Shown here: piece after piece, positions 15,355 through 23,243 of the stretch
Layout of the letters: the number at the start of each line of letters is the position of its first letter
Numbering within the stretch: the first letter of the stretch is position 1
DNA from: Methanoculleus sp. UBA303
GTDB lineage: Archaea; Halobacteriota; Methanomicrobia; Methanomicrobiales; Methanoculleaceae
Direction of reading: 5' to 3'
NCBI GenBank assembly: GCA_002501655.1
Contig: DANY01000053.1
Location: forward strand, 16,838-53,639
DNA length: 36,802 nucleotides
Made by a program: the position numbers and the translations under genes
The notes under the pieces: generated by a model
Told to the model about the DNA's origin: nothing
The model's database searches: none
Seen by the model: the letters and a program-made list of their open reading frames with translations, nothing else

Positions 15355-16222
15355 TTAAAGCGACGGAAATTGAATCCAGGGGCACATGGCCTGTTTTGGA
15401 TTCGCCGTTTGCAACCGGCCCGGGATCACAGAGAGACCCATGATCAGGAGTGCCCGAACCGCCCCGGCCCCGGTCCCCCTCCCCCGCGTTCGAGCCGGGG
15501 GATTGCTCTGATCTGGAAAAAGTTGCAACCGGTCCATATTCTTGATTCTCAATAGTTAATATAAGTTCATCATTTCCCGATCCATCCCCGGAAACTCGGA
15601 ATTCATTCCCCGGGATCTCATTGCAACCCCCTTTGCAACTCCCTTTGCAACCCGGGTTGCAACCGCCATTGCAACTTCCCTCCGGGGAAGGGTCATCGCC
15701 TCCCTCATCCTCCAGCCAGACCGCGAGCCCTGCCACCCACTCCCGGTAGCGCCCGGCGTCGAACTGGAAGTGGAGTTCGTGCCGGCGGACGACCGTCCCG
15801 GTGCTCTCGTCGATGACCGTCGCATCTACCCCGTTGACGGCAGGGCACTTCTCCAGGAACTCGCAGTAGGCCGTGCCCCTCGCGGTGTAGCCCTGGAGGA
15901 TCCGCCGGACCTGGTGGTAGGAGAGCCCCGTCGCCTGCTGTAGCATCCGGACGGTGAACGTCTCCCAGCCCATCCGGGCAATGGTGGCGAGCGCCGCAGC
16001 CTCGTTCCAGGCCATCTTCGACCCCTGCCCGCCGCCCTCCTGGTCGATCGCAGCATAGAGCCGGGCCACTTCGACCCGGACCTCGCCGCCCGGCCCCTCC
16101 CCCTCACGCTGCAGGAATCGCGTGGCACCCGACCGGGTCAAAGAGCGTCGCGGGGTTCCTACGGTTCGCGGCGGCACCAGCACCTTCTCCCCGGTTCGAC
16201 TCGGAGCGGCGAGCCTATACAC
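15224..16222 (-). CDS. Putative DNA-binding protein with in-frame Cys repeats (iteron-like DNA arrays)
   Basis: A 332-residue frame starting at GTG 16222. Residues about 75-110 contain a helix-turn-helix-like segment ('TVRMLQQATGLSYHQVRRIL'), and the conserved-looking region runs to about residue 170. After an acidic linker, residues about 183-201 form a C-x3-C repeat ('SCNGGCNPGCKGSCKGG'), and a second, weaker C-x3-C run occurs near residue 300. Both runs are encoded by the 12-bp-period TTGCAA boxes. I do not recognise the family. The layout of a HTH protein with repeats inside its gene recalls phage and plasmid replication initiators, which is an inference. Its 3' end overlaps the RecG-like frame by 131 bases. 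Confidence 0.55.
   Translation of the reverse strand: MYRLAAPSRTGEKVLVPPRTVGTPRRSLTRSGATRFLQREGEGPGGEVRVEVARLYAAIDQEGGGQGSKMAWNEAAALATIARMGWETFTVRMLQQATGLSYHQVRRILQGYTARGTAYCEFLEKCPAVNGVDATVIDESTGTVVRRHELHFQFDAGRYREWVAGLAVWLEDEGGDDPSPEGSCNGGCNPGCKGSCKGGCNEIPGNEFRVSGDGSGNDELILTIENQEYGPVATFSRSEQSPGSNAGEGDRGRGGSGTPDHGSLCDPGPVANGESKTGHVPLDSISVALNGVSPGGIVCSSLCNPVCNSGYNQGATGVRPSPASSTTGRSSG
15287..15330. repeat. Iteron-like array A, four boxes at 12-bp period
   Basis: Eight-base boxes begin at 15287 (GTTGTACC), 15299 (GTTGCAAA), 15311 (GTTGCAAA) and 15323 (GCTGCAAA), exactly 12 bases apart. The core is the self-complementary TTGCAA. Two further boxes lie between the arrays at 15408 (TTTGCAAC) and 15532 (GTTGCAAC). 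Confidence 0.75.
15620..15675. repeat. Iteron-like array B, five boxes at 12-bp period
   Basis: NTTGCAAC boxes begin at 15620, 15632, 15644, 15656 and 15668, an exact 12-base period. GTTGCAAC is a perfect 8-bp palindrome, so each box reads the same on both strands. The array lies inside the frame 15224-16222. Confidence 0.8.
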
Positions 16223-16378
16223 CCGGTCCCGGAAGGAATGCAGAAAAACGACGAGAATTTCCGGCGGCTACCCGGGAGCCCAAATATGGCGGCGTTCATC
16301 GCACCCCCTGATCAGGGTAGGATCGGCCGACCAGAAACGTTCAACCCCCAAAAACGGTCACCTGCAGCGCTTCCCCCC

Positions 16379-16675
16379 TCAGCCGTTCGCGGAGAACCGG
16401 TACTCCCCCTCCGGGACGAAGATCTCGAACCGGGCGCCCTCTCCCTCGCCGCCGGTCTCCCGGATGGTGATGCCGGTGATTGCAAGGATCTCCCGGGTGA
16501 GAAACAGCCCAAGCCCGGTGTTCCTCCCAAAGCCCTTCCGGAAGATCTTCTCCTTCTCCGCAGCCGGGATACCCCCGCCATCATCGGTGTAGACGAGCAC
16601 GAGGCCGCCCGGAGCCCTGGAGGAGGAGAAGGATATCCTGGATATACTCCCCCCGTGCCTGACCGAGTTCTCCAT
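16379..16675 (-). pseudogene. HATPase domain of the DUF1638/GAF kinase, cut off by an amber codon
   Basis: This is the C-terminal 98 residues of the kinase whose first 490 residues are encoded at 16682-18154. It is in the same frame, separated only by TAG (16682-16684) and two further codons (Asn, His). It contains the N box 'MENSVRHGG', the G1 box 'DDGGGIP', the F box 'EKIFRKGFG' and the G2 box 'NTGLGLFLT', so the ATP-binding domain looks intact. If TAG is not read through, the fragment would be made only from an internal ATG, or not at all. Confidence 0.75.
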
Positions 16676-16681
16676 GTGGTT

Positions 16682-18154
16682 CTAAAAGACCTTCCCGATC
16701 AGGGGATCAGCATAGACCTGGAGCCCCGTAACCCCAACATCCACCCTGACCCCGGAGAGCGGAAGTTCTCCGGCCACCTGCCGGATCAGGGCTCCTGCAT
16801 CATGCCACTCCGCTTCCTTCACGCCGATATCCTGGTAGAAACGGGTGAACTCAACCTGCCGCTGGATCGTTTGCGCGGCCTGCAGTTCGTTTGCCACGTA
16901 CCGGACAAGGGTCGGGTCCGCGGGCAGGCGTCCCGCCGCGAGATCCATCTGCGTTATCTCGAGGTACCCAAGCAGCGCCGCCAGCTGGTTCAGTATGTCG
17001 TGCCGGGTGATGGATGAGAGGGTGTTGAGTTTCTTGTTTGCCTCACGGAGCGCCTTCTCCACCCGCATCCGCTCCCCGATCTTTCTATCGCGTTCCTTCA
17101 CGACTTCCTGGAGCCTCCGGTACGTCCGGGCGTTCTCAATAGCGAGCCCGCAGACCTCCGTCACGAACCTGCTGATGTCAAGGTACTCACCGATCCGCTC
17201 CGGCAGGGCGAGCCCCTCGAGCAGAAGAATGCCGACCAGGGAGTCTTCGTGCCTGACCTCTATCGAGAACCCGTCCTCGCCCTGCATGACAGCAGACCGG
17301 CCCTCCTCTGCGAAGAACCTCCCTCGTCGCTCCGGAGCGTCGTAGTATCCGGGCGGGCGGCTGACGACCCTGCCCGACTTCCCCTCATCGATAGGTGCAA
17401 AACCGATCCGGGCAGAGCCGAAGAGGACAGTAAAGAGGTTAAGCATCTCCTCCACCACCGTCTCCTCGCTCTGGAGCGCCGCGATTCTACCGAGTATATC
17501 GATGGTCATCGCGTAGTCGGCGGATCTCCGGTTCGCCGCAGTCGTGGAGTCCCGAAAATTCTTTTTCTCGGTATCCAGGCGCCACTGGAGATACTGATGG
17601 TCGATATACCGCCGAAGCGGCTCAATCCCGACGGGGATCCGTTCTGTGGGAATCTGGAGTTCTTCGCCGAGGGCTGCAAGGACCCGGGAGCTCTCCGGGT
17701 CTACGCCCGTATCGATGAGCACGATCTTTTTGACCGACTCCCTGAAGAACTCCGCCGGCGCCCCCCCGGCAAACCCGAGGGCTGCAACGTGTTCCTGCCA
17801 CCGCGAGAGGAGGCCCGGAATGACCATGAGCGCCCCCTCCCGGACGCAGGCATCGAAGAGGGGCTCAGGAAGGAGGATACCCCGCATAAGATCGGGAGCC
17901 ACCACGACGGGGCCTGGTCCCGGCAGGGCGGGGGGTTCGACCCTCTCCCCGCACCTGAGGATGCAGATCCGATCACAGGTCTCCTGCATATCAAGAAATG
18001 GAGCCTCGATCCCGTCTCCCCACCGTGCCGGCTTCCCGTCGCAGCCGATATGGAATGTCCTCGTGAGAACGCCCGGGAACTCCCCGGCGGCAACAACCGC
18101 CCTGAGCTCCCGGGCCAGGTTCTCACAGTTGAGAATCCCGAATTTTCCTGTCAT
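16682..18154 (-). CDS. DUF1638-like/GAF sensor histidine kinase, ends at in-frame amber
   Basis: A 490-residue protein up to TAG; with the downstream domain the kinase would be about 591 residues. Residues 1-200 resemble DUF1638 ('ILNCENLARELRAVV', 'ALMVIPGLLSRW', 'KKIVLIDTGVDPES'), a domain otherwise found beside corrinoid methyltransferase genes. Residues about 220-350 are GAF-like. A coiled coil leads to the phospho-acceptor helix with H385 in 'ITRHDILNQLAAL'. The frame stops after 'LIGKVF', where kinases of this type normally have a tyrosine before the N box, so TAT or TAC has become TAG. The start overlaps the upstream methyltransferase stop (ATGA). The protein is probably cytosolic. Confidence 0.75.
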   Translation of the reverse strand: MTGKFGILNCENLARELRAVVAAGEFPGVLTRTFHIGCDGKPARWGDGIEAPFLDMQETCDRICILRCGERVEPPALPGPGPVVVAPDLMRGILLPEPLFDACVREGALMVIPGLLSRWQEHVAALGFAGGAPAEFFRESVKKIVLIDTGVDPESSRVLAALGEELQIPTERIPVGIEPLRRYIDHQYLQWRLDTEKKNFRDSTTAANRRSADYAMTIDILGRIAALQSEETVVEEMLNLFTVLFGSARIGFAPIDEGKSGRVVSRPPGYYDAPERRGRFFAEEGRSAVMQGEDGFSIEVRHEDSLVGILLLEGLALPERIGEYLDISRFVTEVCGLAIENARTYRRLQEVVKERDRKIGERMRVEKALREANKKLNTLSSITRHDILNQLAALLGYLEITQMDLAAGRLPADPTLVRYVANELQAAQTIQRQVEFTRFYQDIGVKEAEWHDAGALIRQVAGELPLSGVRVDVGVTGLQVYADPLIGKVF

Positions 18155-18873
18155 ACAGAGATCCAGTCAAGTGGATATTCGCCCCACTTCCGCACTGCAG
18201 TGGATATTGCCAGGAGAACACTCTCGGGCACCTGCCAGGGGATCTCGCCGTGGTTGTCCGAGAGGATGAACCCGCCGCCCGGACCGGCGGCGGCGATTGC
18301 CCTCTTCACCTCTGCCTCAGCCTGTGCAGGCGTCCACCAGCACATCTCGATTGCGTTGAGGTTCCCGAGAATGGTGAGCCTGCCCGCGCACTGCCGTTTT
18401 ACGGCGGCGAGATCGTCGAAGGTGCTGACGCCGACGCCGATACTGCCGGTATCGGCCACGTCATCGATGACAGGCAGCGCCCTCGCGGAGGCGAGGCTGG
18501 TCGCAACAGCGCCCCCGATCCGGGGTATGGTTCGTTTGGCAACGATAAACCCGGTCCTGCGGTAGAGGTCCCCGGGCGTCATATCCGGCGAGGCAAGGGG
18601 GTCGGCGTAGCCGATGGCGGTTGCACCGGCCTCGAGCTGGGCGTTCGCCCACCGGACGCAGAACTCCTCGTTCTTCTTCATCAGCGTCCAGAAGAGATCC
18701 GGTTCGCCGTAGAGGAGTTCGATGTACGCGCCGAAACCCATCTGCAGTATGGGGAGGGAGAAGGGGGATATCACCGAACCCATAATAGGCACGTCGTCGC
18801 CGACCTCCCGCTTCAGGAGTTCGATCGTCCGGAGCCCAAAGAGAAGGCTCGGGCTCTCCTCGACGAGCGGCAC
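18151..18873 (-). CDS. UroD/MtaA/CmuA-type methyltransferase, N-terminally truncated
   Basis: A 240-residue member of the uroporphyrinogen decarboxylase superfamily, closest to the MtaA/CmuA corrinoid:coenzyme M methyltransferases. Visible signatures are 'PIMGSVISPFSLPILQMGF' (about residues 29-47), 'LEAGATAIGYADPLASPD', 'LTILGNLNAIEMCWWT' and 'GGFILSDNHGEIPWQ'. Relatives are about 330-350 residues; the first 100 or so, including the start of the barrel, are missing. The frame is closed by TGA shortly before the GTG at 18873, and the upstream PAS gene ends 5 bases earlier. Coupled by ATGA to the DUF1638 kinase, it may act as a methyl-donor or corrinoid sensor rather than an enzyme; that is inference. 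Confidence 0.72.
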   Translation of the reverse strand: MPLVEESPSLLFGLRTIELLKREVGDDVPIMGSVISPFSLPILQMGFGAYIELLYGEPDLFWTLMKKNEEFCVRWANAQLEAGATAIGYADPLASPDMTPGDLYRRTGFIVAKRTIPRIGGAVATSLASARALPVIDDVADTGSIGVGVSTFDDLAAVKRQCAGRLTILGNLNAIEMCWWTPAQAEAEVKRAIAAAGPGGGFILSDNHGEIPWQVPESVLLAISTAVRKWGEYPLDWISV

Positions 18874-18878
18874 CTCGC

Positions 18879-21146
18879 TTACGCCTGTTCATGCTTCCGG
18901 AGGAACTCCCGGACCTGCCGCGACTCGATCCAGCCCTGGTCGAGTTCCCTGATGTAGCCATTGATCCGTTCGACCTGCCCCCGGATCTTCTCCACGCTCA
19001 CCCCATCATCGAGGAGATCGGCCATGCCGAGGATCACCTGGAGCGGCTGGCGGACGTGGTCTCCGAGGACCGCGAACTGCTCGATGTTTCGCTCGATCTG
19101 TTCAAACGCCTGCTGCCGGAGGAACTCGTTCTGTTTGCGCTCGGTGATATCCCTGCCGACCACATGGACCCCGACCACCGTCCGTTCGTGGATGATCGGG
19201 GACTCGTTCAGTTCGAGGAAGGCTGCAGACCCGCCTTTTCGGCGGAACTCGATCTCGAGCCCCTCAACCGGCTCACCCGCGGCTATCTTCTTCCGTCCTT
19301 TCTCCCAGGCAGGGAGCGACGAGGGGACGACGTAGTCGCGGCAACGCTCGCCGATGAGTTCCGTGGGGGTATAGCCGAGGATCCGCATCACCGCAGGGGA
19401 GATGTAGGCGATTCCCCCATCGTTATAGCAGGTGTAGATCATATCGAAACTCTGCTGGGCGATCTCCCGAAACTTCGTCTCACTCCTCTGGAGGGACTCT
19501 TGCGTCTGCAGGCGTTCGATTGTCCTTCCAAGGCGTCGTGCGACGGTATCGATCAGCGATCGCTCCTCCCGGAGGAACGGCCCTTCGTCCTTCTCCGGCC
19601 TCTCGCGGAGGTAGCAGACCTCCATCGTCCCGACCGGCTCTCCGTTGACGATGACCGGGGATACCTGCCGCCAGGAAGTCACCCGGAACCCCTCTGTCTC
19701 AAACTTACGCCCGCATACCGTTATCCTGACGACCGTGTCCTCCGGGTACTGCCAGCCCGAAGGGAGCGCCCGGACGACTTCGTGGAAGATATCGTCGAGC
19801 GGGACCCCCTGCTGCTCGACGATGCGGGATATCGCGTACAGGATCGAGAGTTCTTTCACCCGCTCGTCCAGGTCGTGCGTCCGCTTCCGGAGGGCATCCT
19901 CCGCCTGCTTCACATCGGTGATGTCCCTTGCTATGACCGCTACACGGGTGACGCCGCCGTTCGCATCCCTGACCGGGTAGAAGACGGCAGTGTACCACCG
20001 TCCCCCCCACGCCCCTTCAAACCGGCCGGGCGAGCCGGATTCAGCGACCTCATGCAGGCGCGCCATATCCGCCCGGGCCATGGCGGGAGGGAATAACCCG
20101 GCGATATTCATGCCGATAAGGTCCTCCCGGCTCCGCGAGAACCGCCGAACCGCCATCTCGTTGACGTCGATGATCCCCCCGCCGGTATCCAGGAGGGCGA
20201 TCATATCCTCCGGGGCGTCGAGGAGGGCACGGGCAGTCGCCTCGCTCTCCCGGAGTTTATCCTCAGCGCGCTTCCGGTCGGTGATATCGTAGAGCTGCTC
20301 GACGATGAGCGCCACCTCCCCCTGCGGATTAAGGATGGGGCTCGATCGGCACTCCAGGTACCGCCCGAGTTCGGGCACATACTTCGTGACGACCTCCCGC
20401 CTCCTGCTCGCGAGCGCATGGTCCGTCGCGCAGATGGTGCAGGGTCCGGTCCGCCCGATGAGTTCATAGCACTTCCGCCCATGCACCTCCTCCGGCGTCA
20501 TCCCGAGCATCTCGTAGCCGGCACTGTTATAGCGCAGGATTGTATGGTCCGGTCGCTGGATGCCGACGATGTCACCAAGGTTCTCGAAGAGCCCCTCAAG
20601 CAGGGTATTCGCCTCCTCCATGCGCCGTCTCGTCATTTCCTCCCCGGTGACGTCCTGCCAGACGACGAAGGCACCGGAGACAGCGCCGTCCGTGAAGATG
20701 GGTGAGGCGGATACGGCGACGTGCAGATCCCCCACCTGGCGGTCATGGATGGCAAACCGGCAGGACTTCAGCACCTCTCCCCTGAGCGCCCTCTGCCCGG
20801 GAAGGTCCTCGGGCCGGACCGGTCCCCCATCCGGGTAGCAGAGCGGTACGTTCCCGGGCGTATCCTCTCCCGAGAGTGCCCGGGCTATACAGTTCCGTCT
20901 TCCCGGGCCCACTGCGACCACCTTCCCGTCGGTGCCGCAGACGAACCCCTGCCTACCGATGGCGGCGAGGAGCGCATCACGCTCCAGTTCTACCCGGACA
21001 GCCCGTGCGGCAAGATTCCGGTTCTCGGCGAGCAGGGTCTCGATGCCGACCTTTAGTCTCTCCTGTGACCGGCGGTCGAGGGCGGGGGCGTCATCCCGCA
21101 ACAGATGCAGAAGGTCGGCGGGAGACTCGTTATGCAGATCCTCCAT
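18879..21146 (-). CDS. Multi-PAS/GAF sensor protein with DHp-like C-terminus, no HATPase
   Basis: A 755-residue cytosolic sensor. In order it has an N-terminal coiled coil (about 1-70), a PAS-like module (about 75-170), a PAS with Cys-rich 'GRTGPCTICATDHAL' (about 180-290), a PAS (about 295-405), a GAF-like domain (about 430-575) and a PAS (about 580-695). It ends in a DHp-like helix pair with 'LGDHVRQPLQVILGMADLL'. It stops without an ATP-binding domain, so it cannot be a complete kinase and may hand its signal to the kinase two genes downstream. The ATG at 21146 is preferred because GGGAGG lies 5 bases before it; a longer frame begins at 21194. It starts the three-gene sensory operon. Confidence 0.8.
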   Translation of the reverse strand: MEDLHNESPADLLHLLRDDAPALDRRSQERLKVGIETLLAENRNLAARAVRVELERDALLAAIGRQGFVCGTDGKVVAVGPGRRNCIARALSGEDTPGNVPLCYPDGGPVRPEDLPGQRALRGEVLKSCRFAIHDRQVGDLHVAVSASPIFTDGAVSGAFVVWQDVTGEEMTRRRMEEANTLLEGLFENLGDIVGIQRPDHTILRYNSAGYEMLGMTPEEVHGRKCYELIGRTGPCTICATDHALASRRREVVTKYVPELGRYLECRSSPILNPQGEVALIVEQLYDITDRKRAEDKLRESEATARALLDAPEDMIALLDTGGGIIDVNEMAVRRFSRSREDLIGMNIAGLFPPAMARADMARLHEVAESGSPGRFEGAWGGRWYTAVFYPVRDANGGVTRVAVIARDITDVKQAEDALRKRTHDLDERVKELSILYAISRIVEQQGVPLDDIFHEVVRALPSGWQYPEDTVVRITVCGRKFETEGFRVTSWRQVSPVIVNGEPVGTMEVCYLRERPEKDEGPFLREERSLIDTVARRLGRTIERLQTQESLQRSETKFREIAQQSFDMIYTCYNDGGIAYISPAVMRILGYTPTELIGERCRDYVVPSSLPAWEKGRKKIAAGEPVEGLEIEFRRKGGSAAFLELNESPIIHERTVVGVHVVGRDITERKQNEFLRQQAFEQIERNIEQFAVLGDHVRQPLQVILGMADLLDDGVSVEKIRGQVERINGYIRELDQGWIESRQVREFLRKHEQA

Positions 21147-21561
21147 CTTATCCTCCCGGCTCCAGATTCCGCTCCGGCAGGCGCACCCCGGCATACTGAT
21201 CAGTTACCAGGGTCCTTCTGTCAGGTTCGCCGGGCGGCCGGTCTATCATCGGCAGTTCCGCAGGCATGGCATGAGTATGAGACATTGAGAAATATCAGCT
21301 CCGGCGGGTGAGACCATTATAGGTGTAGCCTTGATCTGATAAAAATGGCTGGCACCGGAATCGTTACCCCTGAGGCAATGACCGGGATTACCCCGGTTCG
21401 GCCGACCCGAAAGGAATAACCGCCTGCGGCTCCGGCGAAGCCCCGAGACGGAGAAGGCTGCCGTCCGGGTGTAGCCGTAGAGCATCAAAAACTACATATA
21501 ACGGATAGAGGTACGTCCATGATGCGGCTGGTGATCCCGTTAATCCGCATCGGGTACGACA
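21147..21561. other. Divergent promoter region between the sensory operon and trkH
   Basis: No gene supported. The right end carries the trkH promoter. An A/T-rich patch near 21305-21345 (minus-strand CACCTATAATGG) may drive the leftward sensory operon, leaving a leader of over 130 bases. No palindrome of note was seen. Confidence 0.4.
21491..21503 (+). promoter_or_regulatory. TATA box of the TrkH gene
   Basis: ACTACATATAACGG lies about 65 bases before the ATG at 21562, predicting a transcript start near 21524 and a leader of about 35-40 bases. Confidence 0.4.
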
Positions 21562-23073
21562 ATGGACCGTCGCAAAAACTATCCCCTCCCAGCACTCCCC
21601 GGCAAAAAGTTACTGCCAGCGGCAGATAGCCAGTTTGCAATCATCGCTCCCGACCTCGGGCTCATCTTTCTCTTCATTGCGCTGGCATCCTGCACACCGT
21701 TCCTAGTCGGTTTCTGGTACGGCGAGATCGATCTCCTCCTCCCGATGGCCTCGGCGCCGGCGGGGTTTGGGATCCTCGGGATCTGGCTTGCCAGTATCCC
21801 GAAGGCAGAAGGGGAGGCGCACCTCCCCGTTGCACTCTCTGCGGTCGCCCTGATCTGGCTTGCCGCCGCCCTGATAGGTGCGCTCCCCTACACGCTCGGT
21901 CTCGGGATGCCGTATCTTGACAGCGTCTTTGAGGCAATGTCCGGCTGGACAGGCACAGGATTCTCCCTCATACCACCGGTCGATACCGCTCCAAGGATGA
22001 TCCTCTTCTGGCGGTCGCTGACCCAGTGGATGGGCGGACTCGGGATCGTCGCGTTCACCGTTGCTCTCGCGGGCAGGTCGGGCCTGACCCGGTTCCAGCT
22101 CTACCGCTCAGAAGGGCGGTCCGAGACGTTCATGCCGAACGTCGTGGCCACGGCTGCAGAGATGTGGCGGATATACCTGGTGCTCACGGCCCTCGGCATC
22201 GGGCTCGTTCTCCTCTCGGGCATACCCCTCTGGGACGCCGTAAACATCGTCATGACGGCGATATCGACCGGCGGGTTTGCGGTTCATTCGACCGGCATCC
22301 TCTACTACGAGAGCCCGCTCCTTGAGATGCTCGTCGTCCCGGTCATGATCGCCGGCGCTATGCCGTTCAAACTCTATTTCCTTCTCTATTACCGGCGATC
22401 GTTCGGATTCTTCCGTGACTCGCAGGCGATCCTCCTCTTTGTGCTCATCCTTGCCGGATGTGCCGTCATCACCTTCGACCTCGTGACCATCTCCGCCCTC
22501 GCCCCCGCCGAGGCCCTCCGGCAGGGCATCTTCATGACGGTGAGCGGCATCACCTGCACCGGGTTCCAGAACGCGAATCCCCGGGACTGGTACGGTGCAA
22601 CCGTGATGGTCCTTACCGCGCTGATGCTGATCGGCGGGTCAGCAGGGAGCACCGCCGGCGGCATCAAACTCGGCAGGGTCATCCTCGCCCTCGATATGCT
22701 CAGATGGTGGCTCCGGAGGCTCCACGCCGGTTGGCGGACGATCACCCCCCTCCGGCACGAAGGGCGGCAGATCCTCGAGCATCTCCCGGAGTACGAGGTC
22801 TCAAAGAGCATGCTTGTCGTCGTGCTCTTCACCCTGGTGGTCGCGGTCGCCACCCTCCTCCTGCTCCACCTTGCGCCGCAGGCCGGGTTCGACTCCGCCG
22901 ACGTCGTCTTCGAGGTCGTCTCGGCCATCTCCAACGTCGGGATCAGTACCGGGTTCGTGAGCCCCGGCATGAGTCCCGGGGCGAAGTGGCTCTTCATCAT
23001 CGTCATGTGGGCGGGGAGGCTTGAGATCGTGCCCGTCATCGCCCTGGTGCTCGGGGCGTCACGGAGGCTGTAG
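21562..23073 (+). CDS. trkH: TrkH-family potassium uptake protein
   Basis: A 503-residue membrane transporter of the Trk/Ktr/HKT superfamily that imports K+ (or Na+). All four pore-loop filters are visible: 'GWTGTGFSL', 'AISTGGFAV', 'GITCTGFQN' and 'ISNVGISTGF', one per M1-P-M2 repeat. There are about 10-12 membrane helices. An N-terminal extension of about 25 polar residues precedes the first helix. No trkA gene adjoins it; the regulatory RCK subunit must lie elsewhere. The promoter at 21491 makes it a separate unit from the leftward sensory operon. Confidence 0.9.
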   Translation: MDRRKNYPLPALPGKKLLPAADSQFAIIAPDLGLIFLFIALASCTPFLVGFWYGEIDLLLPMASAPAGFGILGIWLASIPKAEGEAHLPVALSAVALIWLAAALIGALPYTLGLGMPYLDSVFEAMSGWTGTGFSLIPPVDTAPRMILFWRSLTQWMGGLGIVAFTVALAGRSGLTRFQLYRSEGRSETFMPNVVATAAEMWRIYLVLTALGIGLVLLSGIPLWDAVNIVMTAISTGGFAVHSTGILYYESPLLEMLVVPVMIAGAMPFKLYFLLYYRRSFGFFRDSQAILLFVLILAGCAVITFDLVTISALAPAEALRQGIFMTVSGITCTGFQNANPRDWYGATVMVLTALMLIGGSAGSTAGGIKLGRVILALDMLRWWLRRLHAGWRTITPLRHEGRQILEHLPEYEVSKSMLVVVLFTLVVAVATLLLLHLAPQAGFDSADVVFEVVSAISNVGISTGFVSPGMSPGAKWLFIIVMWAGRLEIVPVIALVLGASRRL

Positions 23074-23188
23074 GGGCGGTTACGCGGAGGATGTGCTGCA
23101 CGCATGAAAATCCTCTCGCAGGCTCCGGGGCCCGAACCACGTGCCCGATCCCGGCCATACCCTCTCGCGTCGTCCCGAATCGGGAGTA

Positions 23189-23222
23189 TAGTATAAATAC
23201 CGGCGGTACATCAGATACCGCC
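23189..23222 (+). promoter_or_regulatory. TATA box plus inverted repeat at the flippase start
   Basis: TAGTATAAATACC (TATA core 23191-23200) is followed directly by a perfect inverted repeat, GGCGGTA (23202-23208) and TACCGCC (23216-23222), around a 7-base spacer. The repeat spans the region from the TATA box to the expected transcript start near 23220, a position suited to a repressor operator. Confidence 0.5.
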
Positions 23223-23243
23223 ATAGGCCGGACCGGACAGCGT

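Noticed and set aside
16676..16690. TAG as a pyrrolysine codon
   Set aside because: Pyrrolysine is known in methylamine methyltransferases of methanogens with pyl genes; none are in the window and the site replaces a tyrosine in a kinase, so a nonsense change or error is simpler.
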